This document shows, in pieces, positions 24,757 to 32,497 of a stretch of 32,497 bases of DNA. The notes under the pieces were generated by a model. That model did no database searches. It was not told where the DNA came from and saw only the letters and a program-made list of their open reading frames with translations. Position 1 is the stretch's first letter, and each line of letters begins with the position of its first letter. The DNA is from Eubacteriales bacterium (GTDB lineage Bacteria > Bacillota > Clostridia > Oscillospirales > CAG-272), in NCBI GenBank assembly GCA_018383975.1, contig JAHAZT010000010.1, positions 1-32,497 of the forward strand, written 5' to 3'. The translations under genes were made by a program, and so were the position numbers.

Positions 24757-25213
24757 TGAATATAGAACGGAAATTATTTATTATTTTTTCGTCCGTGCCT
24801 TTGGGAAGTCCGGTTTCCCCGTCCATATCAATCATGGCGAAGAGAACGTACTCTCCCTCGCTTTCGCAGATGACCGTATCTGCCGACGTGCATATGTTCC
24901 ATACAAGGTCACAGTTTTCTTTGAGTGTGTTTTTGAACTCGTCAACGGGAACCGTGCCGTCGAGCTTGAAAACGTAAGCAATGAACGGCAGGGAGTTTAT
25001 TACCGGAGCGGCAAACGCGCCGGAAGCGATCCCTTTGATCTCCCTTACGTTGAAGCCCGTCATATCCTTTCCGTTTGCGGAGCCGTAATAAAGGTCAATT
25101 TTCGTCACTCCGCCGACGGATTTCTTGATCATGCCCTTTGTCGACGGCAACGACGAACACGAAACAAGCGCAAGCATTGTGATTGCTAAAACGATTGCCA
25201 GAATTTTTTTCAT
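24752..25213 (-). CDS. Hypothetical lipoprotein
   Basis: MKKILAIVLAITMLALVSCSS lipobox; ATGA overlap with upstream yitT-like gene. Confidence 0.75.
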   Translation of the reverse strand: MKKILAIVLAITMLALVSCSSLPSTKGMIKKSVGGVTKIDLYYGSANGKDMTGFNVREIKGIASGAFAAPVINSLPFIAYVFKLDGTVPVDEFKNTLKENCDLVWNICTSADTVICESEGEYVLFAMIDMDGETGLPKGTDEKIINNFRSIFK

Positions 25214-26133
25214 AGTTTTTTCTCCTTTTTCTTTAATTCTTTGGGTTTGAATGTACTGTCGCTTATATTCTCCTTGAAGCCCTCGCCGATTGTCTCCGTT
25301 GAGTCTCCGAGAACGATGAACGCCCTTGGGTCGACGGATCTGGCAATTGTTTTCAGAAGGAAAATTTCGTTCTTTTTCACTACGCAGAAAACGATTTTTT
25401 TCTTTTCCTTCGTGTACCAGCCCTCGCCGTCGATAAGGGTTACCCCTCTGCCGATTTTGTCCGCGACAGCCGAAGCGATTTCTTCGTGCTTTGACGAGAA
25501 AATGAACGCCATTTTGGATTTGTCAAAGCCGCCGGTCACAATTTCTATCGAAAGCGATGAAACAAGCACGGAAACAAGCGAATAGAAAACCGAAAGGAAA
25601 TTTTTCATCACTATCGCCGCGCCGATGATTACAATCGCGTCAACTATTGCAATCAGTTTTGCCGTTGATATTTTCTTTGCTTTCAGTTTGATAAGAAGGG
25701 CAACAAAGTCCGAGCCGCCTGTCGTAAATCCTCTGTAAAGCATAATTCCTATTGCCGCGCCGAGCGATATTCCGCCGAAAATGGCGCAGAGAAAGGCGTT
25801 TTCTTTCGGTTGAGGGAAAGCCTCCGGAAGAAATTTTATAAAGTCGATGGAAAGCGAGGTAACGGTTATTCCTATAAAGCTCTTTATTCCGGAGCGGTAC
25901 CCGTAAAAAATGCAGAAAAGCAACGCCAGCGGAATGTTTATTGCAATTATCATAAGACCTGTCGGAAGACCGAAAAGAAGGTTCAGCACCTCGGCAATGC
26001 CGCCCGCTCCCCCTACGAAGATTTCACCCGGCAATAAGAACATATTGTATGCAACCGCAAAAAGAAATCCGCCGAGAACAAGTATTCCGACATCGAGCAG
26101 CACGCCTTGCAGTTTTTTGCTTTTTACATTCAT
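25210..26133 (-). CDS. YitT family (DUF2179) membrane protein
   Basis: GGFLFAVAYNMFLLPGEIFVGGAGGIAEVL..., RGFTTGGSDFVALLI, C-terminal GEGWYTKEKKKIVFCVVKKNE. Confidence 0.9.
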   Translation of the reverse strand: MNVKSKKLQGVLLDVGILVLGGFLFAVAYNMFLLPGEIFVGGAGGIAEVLNLLFGLPTGLMIIAINIPLALLFCIFYGYRSGIKSFIGITVTSLSIDFIKFLPEAFPQPKENAFLCAIFGGISLGAAIGIMLYRGFTTGGSDFVALLIKLKAKKISTAKLIAIVDAIVIIGAAIVMKNFLSVFYSLVSVLVSSLSIEIVTGGFDKSKMAFIFSSKHEEIASAVADKIGRGVTLIDGEGWYTKEKKKIVFCVVKKNEIFLLKTIARSVDPRAFIVLGDSTETIGEGFKENISDSTFKPKELKKKEKKL

Positions 26134-26230
26134 ACAATCCCTCCCGCAAGTATTTTTCGGACATCAGGCGAATAATCATATACTGTCCGTAATCTATTAT
26201 ACACAAATTTCGGGAGAAAACAACTGTTTT

Positions 26231-27775
26231 ATGTCCAGACTGAGTAAATTCGTTAAAAGTGCGCTGCTTTTGGGTGCGGTTTCCGTTTTTATGAGAACGG
26301 TCAGCGTCGTTTTCAATGCTTATATCGCGGCGAACATAGGCGCGGACGGTATGGGACTGTTCTCTCTTATAAACAGCGTTTATATTTTTGCCGTCACGCT
26401 TGCGGGGTCGGGAATAAATCTCGCCGTTACAAGGCTTGTGACGGAGGCAATGGCAAAAAACTGCGACGGAGGTATTATCCGCGCGGTGAAAAAATGCGTC
26501 GCCTACGCGCTCTGCTTCGGCGGCGGCGCGGCGATACTTCTCTTTGCCTTTTCGGACGTCCTCGCGACAAAAGCCATCGGCGAGCCGGAGGTTTCGATGT
26601 GCTTTCGCACGCTCTCCGCGGCTTTGCCGTTCATAGCCGTTTCAAATGTGTTTTCCGGCTACTTCTATGCGGTCAGGCGGTCGTCAAAGAGTGCGTTTTC
26701 GGGAGCGTTCGAGCAGTTTGTGAAAATCGGCGTGACGGTGTTTTTTCTCGGCAGGCTCTGCCCTCTCGGCGCGGAATATGCCTGCCTTGCGATCGTCCTC
26801 GGAATGAGCATTTCGGAGGGACTTTCCTTTTCTTATCTTCTCCTTTTCTACCTTGCCGACAGAAAAAAGCATCTGCATCCGTCCTTATGCGACAGCTCCT
26901 CATGCGGCAGCGTCGTTTCGATTGCCCTGCCGATAATGCTCTCGTCGTGCCTGCGCAGCGGTCTTGTTACAATCGAGCATATGCTCATCCCGCGCGGGCT
27001 TGAAAAATTCGGCGCGGGAAGAACGGAGTCGCTTGCCGCCTACGGAGCCGTTTCCGGAATGGCAATGCCCGTGCTGCTTTTTCCTTCGGCTTTGTGCGCG
27101 GTGTTTTCGTCGCTCATAATTCCCGAACTTTCGGAGCTTTCCGCAAGGTCGGACAATATAATAAAAAACGACCGCGAAATATGTTATATGGTGAGGCGTG
27201 CCTGCGGCGCGGCTCTTCTTTTCGGCATCGGCACGGCGGGAATCTTCGTATGCTTTTCAAAGCCGCTCGGACTTCTTATTTACAAAAGCGCGACCGCCGG
27301 AAAATACATCTGTATGCTTGCTCCTCTCGTGCCGCTTATGTATCTGGATATGACCGTCGACGGTATGCTCAAGGGTCTCGGTCAACAGCTTTACTGTATG
27401 CGCGTAAACATTCTGGACGCCGCCGTCAGCATACTTCTTGTTTCCGTACTGCTGTCAAAATTCGGTATTGCGGGCTATATCGCGTGCATATATATAACGG
27501 AAACAATGAACGTTGCGCTTTCTGTCGGCAGGCTTCTGCACATAACGGGCGCAAGACTTATGGTTTTCAGAAGAGCGGTGCTTCCGTCGCTGTGTATCGC
27601 GGGGGCTTGCTCGGTTTCAACGCTGATAATCTTCCCCATGAGTCCGTCGCCGCTGTTTTCGGCGGTTTTCGGTATATTCTTGTGCGTTTTGCTGTATCTG
27701 TTTTTCCTCTTTGCAACCTCTGCGCTCTCCCGCGACGACGCCATATGGATAAAGAAATTGACGTCGTGGCGATAA
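26231..27775 (+). CDS. SpoVB/MurJ-like polysaccharide flippase (MOP superfamily)
   Basis: SALLLGAVSVFMRTVSVVFNAYIAANIGADGMGLFSLINSVYIFAVTLAGSGINLAVTRLV; ATG 26231 (upstream part of ORF-track ORF is antisense to yitT). Confidence 0.85.
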   Translation: MSRLSKFVKSALLLGAVSVFMRTVSVVFNAYIAANIGADGMGLFSLINSVYIFAVTLAGSGINLAVTRLVTEAMAKNCDGGIIRAVKKCVAYALCFGGGAAILLFAFSDVLATKAIGEPEVSMCFRTLSAALPFIAVSNVFSGYFYAVRRSSKSAFSGAFEQFVKIGVTVFFLGRLCPLGAEYACLAIVLGMSISEGLSFSYLLLFYLADRKKHLHPSLCDSSSCGSVVSIALPIMLSSCLRSGLVTIEHMLIPRGLEKFGAGRTESLAAYGAVSGMAMPVLLFPSALCAVFSSLIIPELSELSARSDNIIKNDREICYMVRRACGAALLFGIGTAGIFVCFSKPLGLLIYKSATAGKYICMLAPLVPLMYLDMTVDGMLKGLGQQLYCMRVNILDAAVSILLVSVLLSKFGIAGYIACIYITETMNVALSVGRLLHITGARLMVFRRAVLPSLCIAGACSVSTLIIFPMSPSPLFSAVFGIFLCVLLYLFFLFATSALSRDDAIWIKKLTSWR

Positions 27776-27853
27776 ATTCACAAAAAACCGTTGATTTACC
27801 GCCTTTTTTTGTGGTAAAATATTATCAGATAAGAATAATCGGCGGAGGCAACT

Positions 27854-28303
27854 ATGAACAAAACGGATAAAATTTTCGGAGCAATCTCAAAAACAATCGG
27901 CAAAACGGGAACGTATTTTATGTTTGTATTCATTTTTATATCCTCCCTTGCAAAGCTTTTGGGTCCCGGCAAAAATGACGTAAACCTTACGTTTTTCGCG
28001 TGGGCTTTGCTGTTTTGTTTCATTCTTGCAATAGCCGACTTCATTCTTGATGCAAAGGCACTCGGCATTTTCCCCATGCGCGTTGTGATACATTTTGTCA
28101 TCGCGCTGGCGGATTTCATCGCCGTGCTTTGTTACTTTTCCGGCTACGCAAGCAACGGCAAGCAGGTTGTGTATCTTTCGGTATTCTTCACGCTTGTCTA
28201 TGCAATCTGTATGACCGTCTGCTCGCTGGTACGCTCCTCAAAACTTCGCAAAGAAAACAAAGAAAAAACATACAAAAACGAATTTTCCGGTACAAACGAG
28301 TGA
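27854..28303 (+). CDS. Hypothetical 4-TM membrane protein
   Basis: SD ggagg; four hydrophobic segments. Confidence 0.65.
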   Translation: MNKTDKIFGAISKTIGKTGTYFMFVFIFISSLAKLLGPGKNDVNLTFFAWALLFCFILAIADFILDAKALGIFPMRVVIHFVIALADFIAVLCYFSGYASNGKQVVYLSVFFTLVYAICMTVCSLVRSSKLRKENKEKTYKNEFSGTNE

Positions 28304-28319
28304 ATTTTTCGGAGGTAAT

Positions 28320-29108
28320 ATGAAGGATGTAACCGAATTTGAATGTGAAAGCTGTTCAAACGAGCCGAAGGACAAAATAAATCTGGCGCGGTTTTTTGCC
28401 AAGCTTGACGAAATTTTTTCAAGAGGCGACCTTGCGGCGGCAGGCAGACTTATTGAATACTGGGAGCGCGACGCACGCTCGATAGGCGATGAAAACGGGC
28501 TTCTTTACGTTCTCAATGAGGAAACGGGGTATTTTCGTCGCACCGGAGAAAAGGAAAAAGGGCTTGCGGCTGTCGAAGAGGCGCTTGCGCTTGCGGAGAA
28601 GCTCGGCATTTGCGAAACGGTTTCCGGCGCAACGGTCATCATAAACTGCGCAACAACGATGAAAGCCTTCGGGGAGGCGGAAAAAGCTCTGCCGCTATAT
28701 GAAAAGGCTCGCGCGGTCTATGAAAGCTCGCTTGACGGAAGCGATTTTCTCCTCGCCGCCTTTTATAATAATTTCGCGCTTTCTCTGGCGGACGTCGGCA
28801 GAGGCAAAGAGGCGGAGGAAATGTTCTTCCTTGCAATCGGAACGCTGAAAAAATGCGGCGGTCACGAAGGTGAAATCGCCGTAAGCTATGTTAATCTGGC
28901 ACAGCTTTATTACAGTATCGGCGAAAGCGAAAAAATCCCCGACGTGCTTGAAAAGGGCTGGGAAAATCTGATGTCTCCGGCTCTGCCGCACGACGGAAAT
29001 TATGCGTTCATCTGCTCAAAATGCGCTCCCGCATACAGAGATTTCGGTCAAAACGAACGCGCCGAAACGCTTTTCGCCCGCTCAAAGGAGATATATGAAA
29101 GGAATTGA
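28320..29108 (+). CDS. Tetratricopeptide-repeat protein
   Basis: SD cggaggt; TPR-like helices (EKGLAAVEEALALAEKLG; EAEKALPLYEKARAVYE; AAFYNNFALSLADVGRGKEAEEMFFLAI). Confidence 0.75.
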   Translation: MKDVTEFECESCSNEPKDKINLARFFAKLDEIFSRGDLAAAGRLIEYWERDARSIGDENGLLYVLNEETGYFRRTGEKEKGLAAVEEALALAEKLGICETVSGATVIINCATTMKAFGEAEKALPLYEKARAVYESSLDGSDFLLAAFYNNFALSLADVGRGKEAEEMFFLAIGTLKKCGGHEGEIAVSYVNLAQLYYSIGESEKIPDVLEKGWENLMSPALPHDGNYAFICSKCAPAYRDFGQNERAETLFARSKEIYERN

Positions 29109-30021
29109 ACTTTCCGAAAAATTCTTTGAAGAATTCGGACGTCCTATGATAGAAAACGAATTCGGGGAATATGCGGACAGAATCTGTGCGGGGCTTGTCG
29201 GTCACGGATCGGAATGCTTCGGCTTTGACGACGGACTTTCGCGCGACCACGATTTCGGCGCAGGGTTTTGTCTCTGGATAACCGAGGAGGACGAACGCCG
29301 CTTCGGCTTTCGTCTTTTCCGCGCGTACGAAAAGCTCCCGAAGGACTACGGAGGTGTTGTCGCTTCTAAAAAAAGTCTTTTCGGAGGCGACGCAAAGGGC
29401 GTGCAGACAATCGAAGGCTTCTATAAAAATTATACGGGCAAGCCGGGCGCGCCGGAAACGCTTTATGACTGGCTCTATACGCCGTCATTTTATCTTGCCG
29501 AGGCTGTAAACGGCAAGGTTTTCAGCGACCCCATGGGTAAATTCACCGAAATAAGAAACAAAATTCTTTACGGCATGCCGAGTGATATAAAGCTGAAAAA
29601 GCTGGCGTCGTGCCTGTTTATCATCGCGCAGGCGGGACAGTATAACTTTTCCCGCTGTCTTTCCCACGGGGAAAAGGGCGCGGCTATGCTTGCGCTCACC
29701 CGATTTGCGGAAAAATATGCGGAAGCGGCATTTCTCCTCTGCAACGCGCATTGCCCGTACTACAAGTGGTCAATCCGTGCGATGAAATCGCTGCCGCGAC
29801 TCGGTGATTGTGCCGAAAAACTGAACACGCTTCTTTCCGTCGGCATATCGGACGGAAAGCCACAGACGGATATTATCGAAGAGCTTTGCGACAGACTTAT
29901 AAAGGAGCTTGTAAAAGACGGGCTCTGTTCTTCCCGCGGGGATTATCTTGAGCCTTACGCCTATGCGGTGCGCGACAGAATTTCAAGCGGAGAGCTTCGT
30001 AATATGCCGATAGTTATTTGA
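29095..30021 (+). CDS. DUF4037 domain protein (nucleotidyltransferase-like N-terminus)
   Basis: MKGIELSEKFFEEFGRPMIENEFGEYADRICAGLVGHGSECFGFDDGLSRDHDFG; overlaps TPR gene by 14 nt; SD aaaggag. Confidence 0.75.
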   Translation: MKGIELSEKFFEEFGRPMIENEFGEYADRICAGLVGHGSECFGFDDGLSRDHDFGAGFCLWITEEDERRFGFRLFRAYEKLPKDYGGVVASKKSLFGGDAKGVQTIEGFYKNYTGKPGAPETLYDWLYTPSFYLAEAVNGKVFSDPMGKFTEIRNKILYGMPSDIKLKKLASCLFIIAQAGQYNFSRCLSHGEKGAAMLALTRFAEKYAEAAFLLCNAHCPYYKWSIRAMKSLPRLGDCAEKLNTLLSVGISDGKPQTDIIEELCDRLIKELVKDGLCSSRGDYLEPYAYAVRDRISSGELRNMPIVI

Positions 30022-30029
30022 TTTTTTTG

Positions 30030-30058
30030 CCGACGGAAGCCCTTTCCGTCGGTTTTTT
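30030..30058 (+). terminator. Intrinsic terminator
   Basis: CCGACGGAAgcccTTTCCGTCGGttttttt. Confidence 0.85.
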
Positions 30059-30090
30059 TCGTGCGGTTACGATATTTTCAAAAAAACATA

Positions 30091-30119
30091 TTGACAAAAC
30101 GTTTTTTGTGTGATAATAT
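30091..30119 (+). promoter_or_regulatory. Sigma-A promoter of tRNA-Lys
   Basis: TTGACA-N17-TAATAT. Confidence 0.8.
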
Positions 30120-30137
30120 GTTTAGGCGTGAAAAAAT

Positions 30138-30213
30138 GCCCCATTAGCTCAGTAGGTAGAGCACATGACTTTTAATCATGGTGTCCGGAGTTCGACTCTC
30201 CGATGGAGCACCA
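30138..30213 (+). tRNA. tRNA-Lys (TTT), CCA encoded
   Basis: GCCCCATTAGCTCAGTAGGTAGAGCACATGACTTTTAATCATGGTGTCCGGAGTTCGACTCTCCGATGGAGCACCA; cloverleaf folds, C3-A70 mismatch. Confidence 0.93.
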
Positions 30214-30215
30214 AA

Positions 30216-30243
30216 AAACCGCCTGTACGGCGGTTTTTTCTTT
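30216..30243 (+). terminator. Intrinsic terminator after tRNA-Lys
   Basis: aaaACCGCCtgtacGGCGGTtttttc. Confidence 0.85.
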
Positions 30244-30360
30244 TTTGTGCGGACGGTTTTTATCGGCGCAGAAAATCATGGTGTCTGCTTTTTGGCGGGT
30301 GAAAATTGCAATATCCGCTCTCCGTGCACAGCCGCTTCCGAAATATTTTCTCTTATTTCG

Positions 30361-30389
30361 TTGACACGGGCGGAATATAGTGATAAAAT
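30361..30389 (+). promoter_or_regulatory. Sigma-A promoter of proS
   Basis: TTGACA-N17-TAAAAT, TGA before -10. Confidence 0.8.
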
Positions 30390-30423
30390 AACTTGTAATA
30401 TTTTGAAAAGGACGTTTGTTTTT

Positions 30424-32145
30424 ATGATGAAGGTTTCAAAGCTTTTGGGAGAACATTTCAAGGAAGCTCCGGCAGACTGTCAGATTGCGAGCCACGCGCT
30501 GATGGTCAGAGGAGGATATATAAAGCAGGTCGGCACGGGCATTTTTTCGCTCTATCCGTCCACAAAGCGCATAACGAGAAAGATTGAAAACATTCTGCGC
30601 GAGGAAATGGACAGAATCGGCGGTCAGGAAGTGCTGTTCCCCGTCGCAATGCCGGCGTCGATATGGAGAGAATCCGGCAGATATGATTCCATCGGTAACG
30701 AGCTGCTTCGCTTCAAGGACAGAAACGGTGCCGATATGGTACTCGGAATGACGCACGAGGAGGCTGCCGTTCATCTTGCGCGCGTAGCGGCGCAGACATA
30801 CACTAAGTTTCCTTATATGATCTATCAGATACAGACAAAATTCCGTGACGAGCCGCGCGCCCGCGGCGGACTTATCCGCGTCAGAGAGTTTACCATGAAG
30901 GACGCATACTCCTTCCACACCTCCTGGGACGACCTCCTCCGTTATTACGATGAATGTTATGAGGCGTATAATCGCATTTTCCGTCGCTGCGGCGTGAAGA
31001 ATTTTGTTGCGGTAAAGAGCGACTCCGGTATGATGGGCGGCAGCGTGTCGCACGAATTTATGCTCATTTCGGATATCGGCGAGGACACGCTCGTCATCTG
31101 CTCCGAATGTGATTATAAATCGAATATGGAGGCGGCGGACTGCATTGTCCACAATCACGAATGTGAAATCGAGCCGCTTGAAGAGGTATCCACTCCTCAT
31201 CAGAAAACTATCGAAGAGGTCTGCAATTATCTCCATGTTCCGAAGGAGCGTTCCTGCAAGGCAGTTCTGTATCAGCGCAATGCGGATGACTCCCTTGTCA
31301 TCGTTTTTGTCCGCGGCGACCTTGAAATCAACGAAACAAAGCTCCGCAATCATCTCCGTGCCGACGTTCACCCCGCAACCGTTACGGAAGCAATGAACAT
31401 TCACGCCGGCTTTATCGGTCCCATAGGACTTCCGGAGGGCATAACCGTTGTTTATGACGAATCCCTCAAGGGAATCAATTCTCTTGTTGCGGGCGCAAAC
31501 AAGGACGATACGCATTTCAGAGGACTGAACATTGCAAGAGACGTCGGCGAGGTCGAGTACGTCAGCGTTGCAAAAGCAACCGAAGGCGGCATCTGCCCCG
31601 TTTGCGGCAAGCATTCGATAACAATCAAAAAAGGCATTGAAATCGGCAACATATTCCAGCTCGGAACGAAATATACAAAGTCGATGGGGATGGAATATAT
31701 AGACAAGAACGGTGAAACGCAGAACCCCATTATGGGTTGCTACGGTATCGGCGTCGGCAGGCTTGCGGCGTCCATCTGCGAGGAAAGTCACGATGATTAC
31801 GGTCCCATCTGGCCGATGAGCATCGCCCCGTGGCAGGTTGAAGTCTGCAACCTCCGTTCGGATGACGAAAATGTCACAAAAACCGCGGAAAAACTCGTCG
31901 CCGACCTTGAAAAGCTCGGTGTTGAGGTGCTCTATGACGACAGAGATATCCGTCCCGGCGTTATGTTTGCCGATGCCGACCTTTACGGCGTTCCCGTCAG
32001 AGCCGTTGTCAGCCCCAAGACCTGTGAACGCGGCGTCATTGAGATTTCATACAGGGACAAGAGCGCAAAGTATGACGTTGCGATAGCCGATGCGGCAGGC
32101 AAGCTCCGCGAGGTCGTCAGCGAAATGCTCGCGCAATACGAATAA
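30424..32145 (+). CDS. proS: Prolyl-tRNA synthetase (bacterial type)
   Basis: MKVSKLLGEHFKEAPADCQIASHALMVRGGYIKQVGTGIFSLYP, VLGMTHEEAAV, YGIGVGRL, ORF-track start (30178) lies in the tRNA and is rejected. Confidence 0.95.
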   Translation: MMKVSKLLGEHFKEAPADCQIASHALMVRGGYIKQVGTGIFSLYPSTKRITRKIENILREEMDRIGGQEVLFPVAMPASIWRESGRYDSIGNELLRFKDRNGADMVLGMTHEEAAVHLARVAAQTYTKFPYMIYQIQTKFRDEPRARGGLIRVREFTMKDAYSFHTSWDDLLRYYDECYEAYNRIFRRCGVKNFVAVKSDSGMMGGSVSHEFMLISDIGEDTLVICSECDYKSNMEAADCIVHNHECEIEPLEEVSTPHQKTIEEVCNYLHVPKERSCKAVLYQRNADDSLVIVFVRGDLEINETKLRNHLRADVHPATVTEAMNIHAGFIGPIGLPEGITVVYDESLKGINSLVAGANKDDTHFRGLNIARDVGEVEYVSVAKATEGGICPVCGKHSITIKKGIEIGNIFQLGTKYTKSMGMEYIDKNGETQNPIMGCYGIGVGRLAASICEESHDDYGPIWPMSIAPWQVEVCNLRSDDENVTKTAEKLVADLEKLGVEVLYDDRDIRPGVMFADADLYGVPVRAVVSPKTCERGVIEISYRDKSAKYDVAIADAAGKLREVVSEMLAQYE

Positions 32146-32206
32146 CCTTCTTTTCTTCGAAAAGAAAAGTAGGCACCGTACTTTTCTTTGAAAAGAAAAG
32201 TAGGCA
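32146..32206. repeat. Module A tandem dimer
   Basis: ccttcttttcttcgaaaagaaaagtaggca + ccgtacttttctttgaaaagaaaagtaggca directly after proS stop. Confidence 0.95.
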
Positions 32207-32396
32207 AAAGAAACTTCAGTTGTCGGGGAGTCTGTGCAGATTTTTAATTATCTGCACGGACGGGGTTTGCAGAAAGGCAAAAGAAACTTCGGTTATCGGG
32301 GAGTTTGTGCAGATTTTTAATTAAGCCTTCCCCAGTGGGGGATTTGCGAGTGCACGCAGTGCTCTTGCAGGCCTCGCCGAGACGGGTTTGGATTTC
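32207..32396. repeat. Modules A2 (twice), E fragment and C fragment
   Basis: ggcaaaagaaacttcggttatcggggag..gtgcagatttttaatta repeated; gccttccccagtggggg; atttgcgagtgcacgcagtgctcttgcaggcctcgccgagacgggtt. Confidence 0.85.
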
Positions 32397-32497
32397 GCCT
32401 CCCCTGTGTAAGGGGAGGGGGACCACGAAGTGGTGGAAGGGTTGTAAAAAACAATCCCTCACCGCCTGCGGCGGAGCTCCCTTTACACAAGGGAGCC
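32397..32497 (-). mobile_element. 101-bp MITE-like element (module B), opposite orientation to 22856-22956
   Basis: Reverse complement matches 22856-22956 at 100/101 positions; ends at window edge. Confidence 0.7.

Noticed and set aside
30178-30423. N-terminal extension of proS
   Set aside because: Begins inside tRNA-Lys and crosses a terminator and the proS promoter; the canonical start is 30424.
30214-30423. T-box riboswitch upstream of proS
   Set aside because: No T-box core (TGGNACCGCG-like) seen; the tRNA terminator and a separate promoter account for the region.
30436-31791. 451-aa minus-strand ORF antisense to proS
   Set aside because: Low-complexity antisense translation; the plus strand encodes unambiguous ProRS motifs.

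Overview
This 32.5 kb window looks like ordinary chromosome from a Clostridia-type Firmicute. About 33 CDS are supportable, plus tmRNA (ssrA) and tRNA-Lys(TTT). I see no prophage, transposase, CRISPR array or recognisable defence island. Recognisable genes include two tandem polysaccharide deacetylases, rnj, a DUF3343 + class-V cysteine desulfurase-family pair, an SLH protein, smpB-ssrA, a DivIVA-like protein, SGNH hydrolase + FkbM methyltransferase, manA, a CPBP protease, nrdG / nrdD(-redoxin fusion) / trxB, an HPr-like protein, trmB, rpmB, two tandem alpha/beta hydrolases, YitT, a SpoVB-like flippase, a TPR + DUF4037 pair and proS. The most interesting signals are non-coding: (1) a modular, hairpin-rich, MITE-like repeat family at four intergenic loci, including two 101-bp copies in opposite orientation that differ at one base; (2) a ~155-bp tandem duplication at the tmRNA 3' end that copies the tmRNA 3' terminus and keeps its hairpins while changing stem sequence; (3) a 34-codon Cys/Arg-rich small ORF with its own promoter and SD whose stop codon lies inside the 5' arm of an intrinsic terminator, a candidate leader-peptide attenuator; (4) an NrdR-box-controlled class III RNR fused to a redoxin domain and followed by thioredoxin reductase. 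All calls come from reading the sequence and supplied ORFs; no database search was run.
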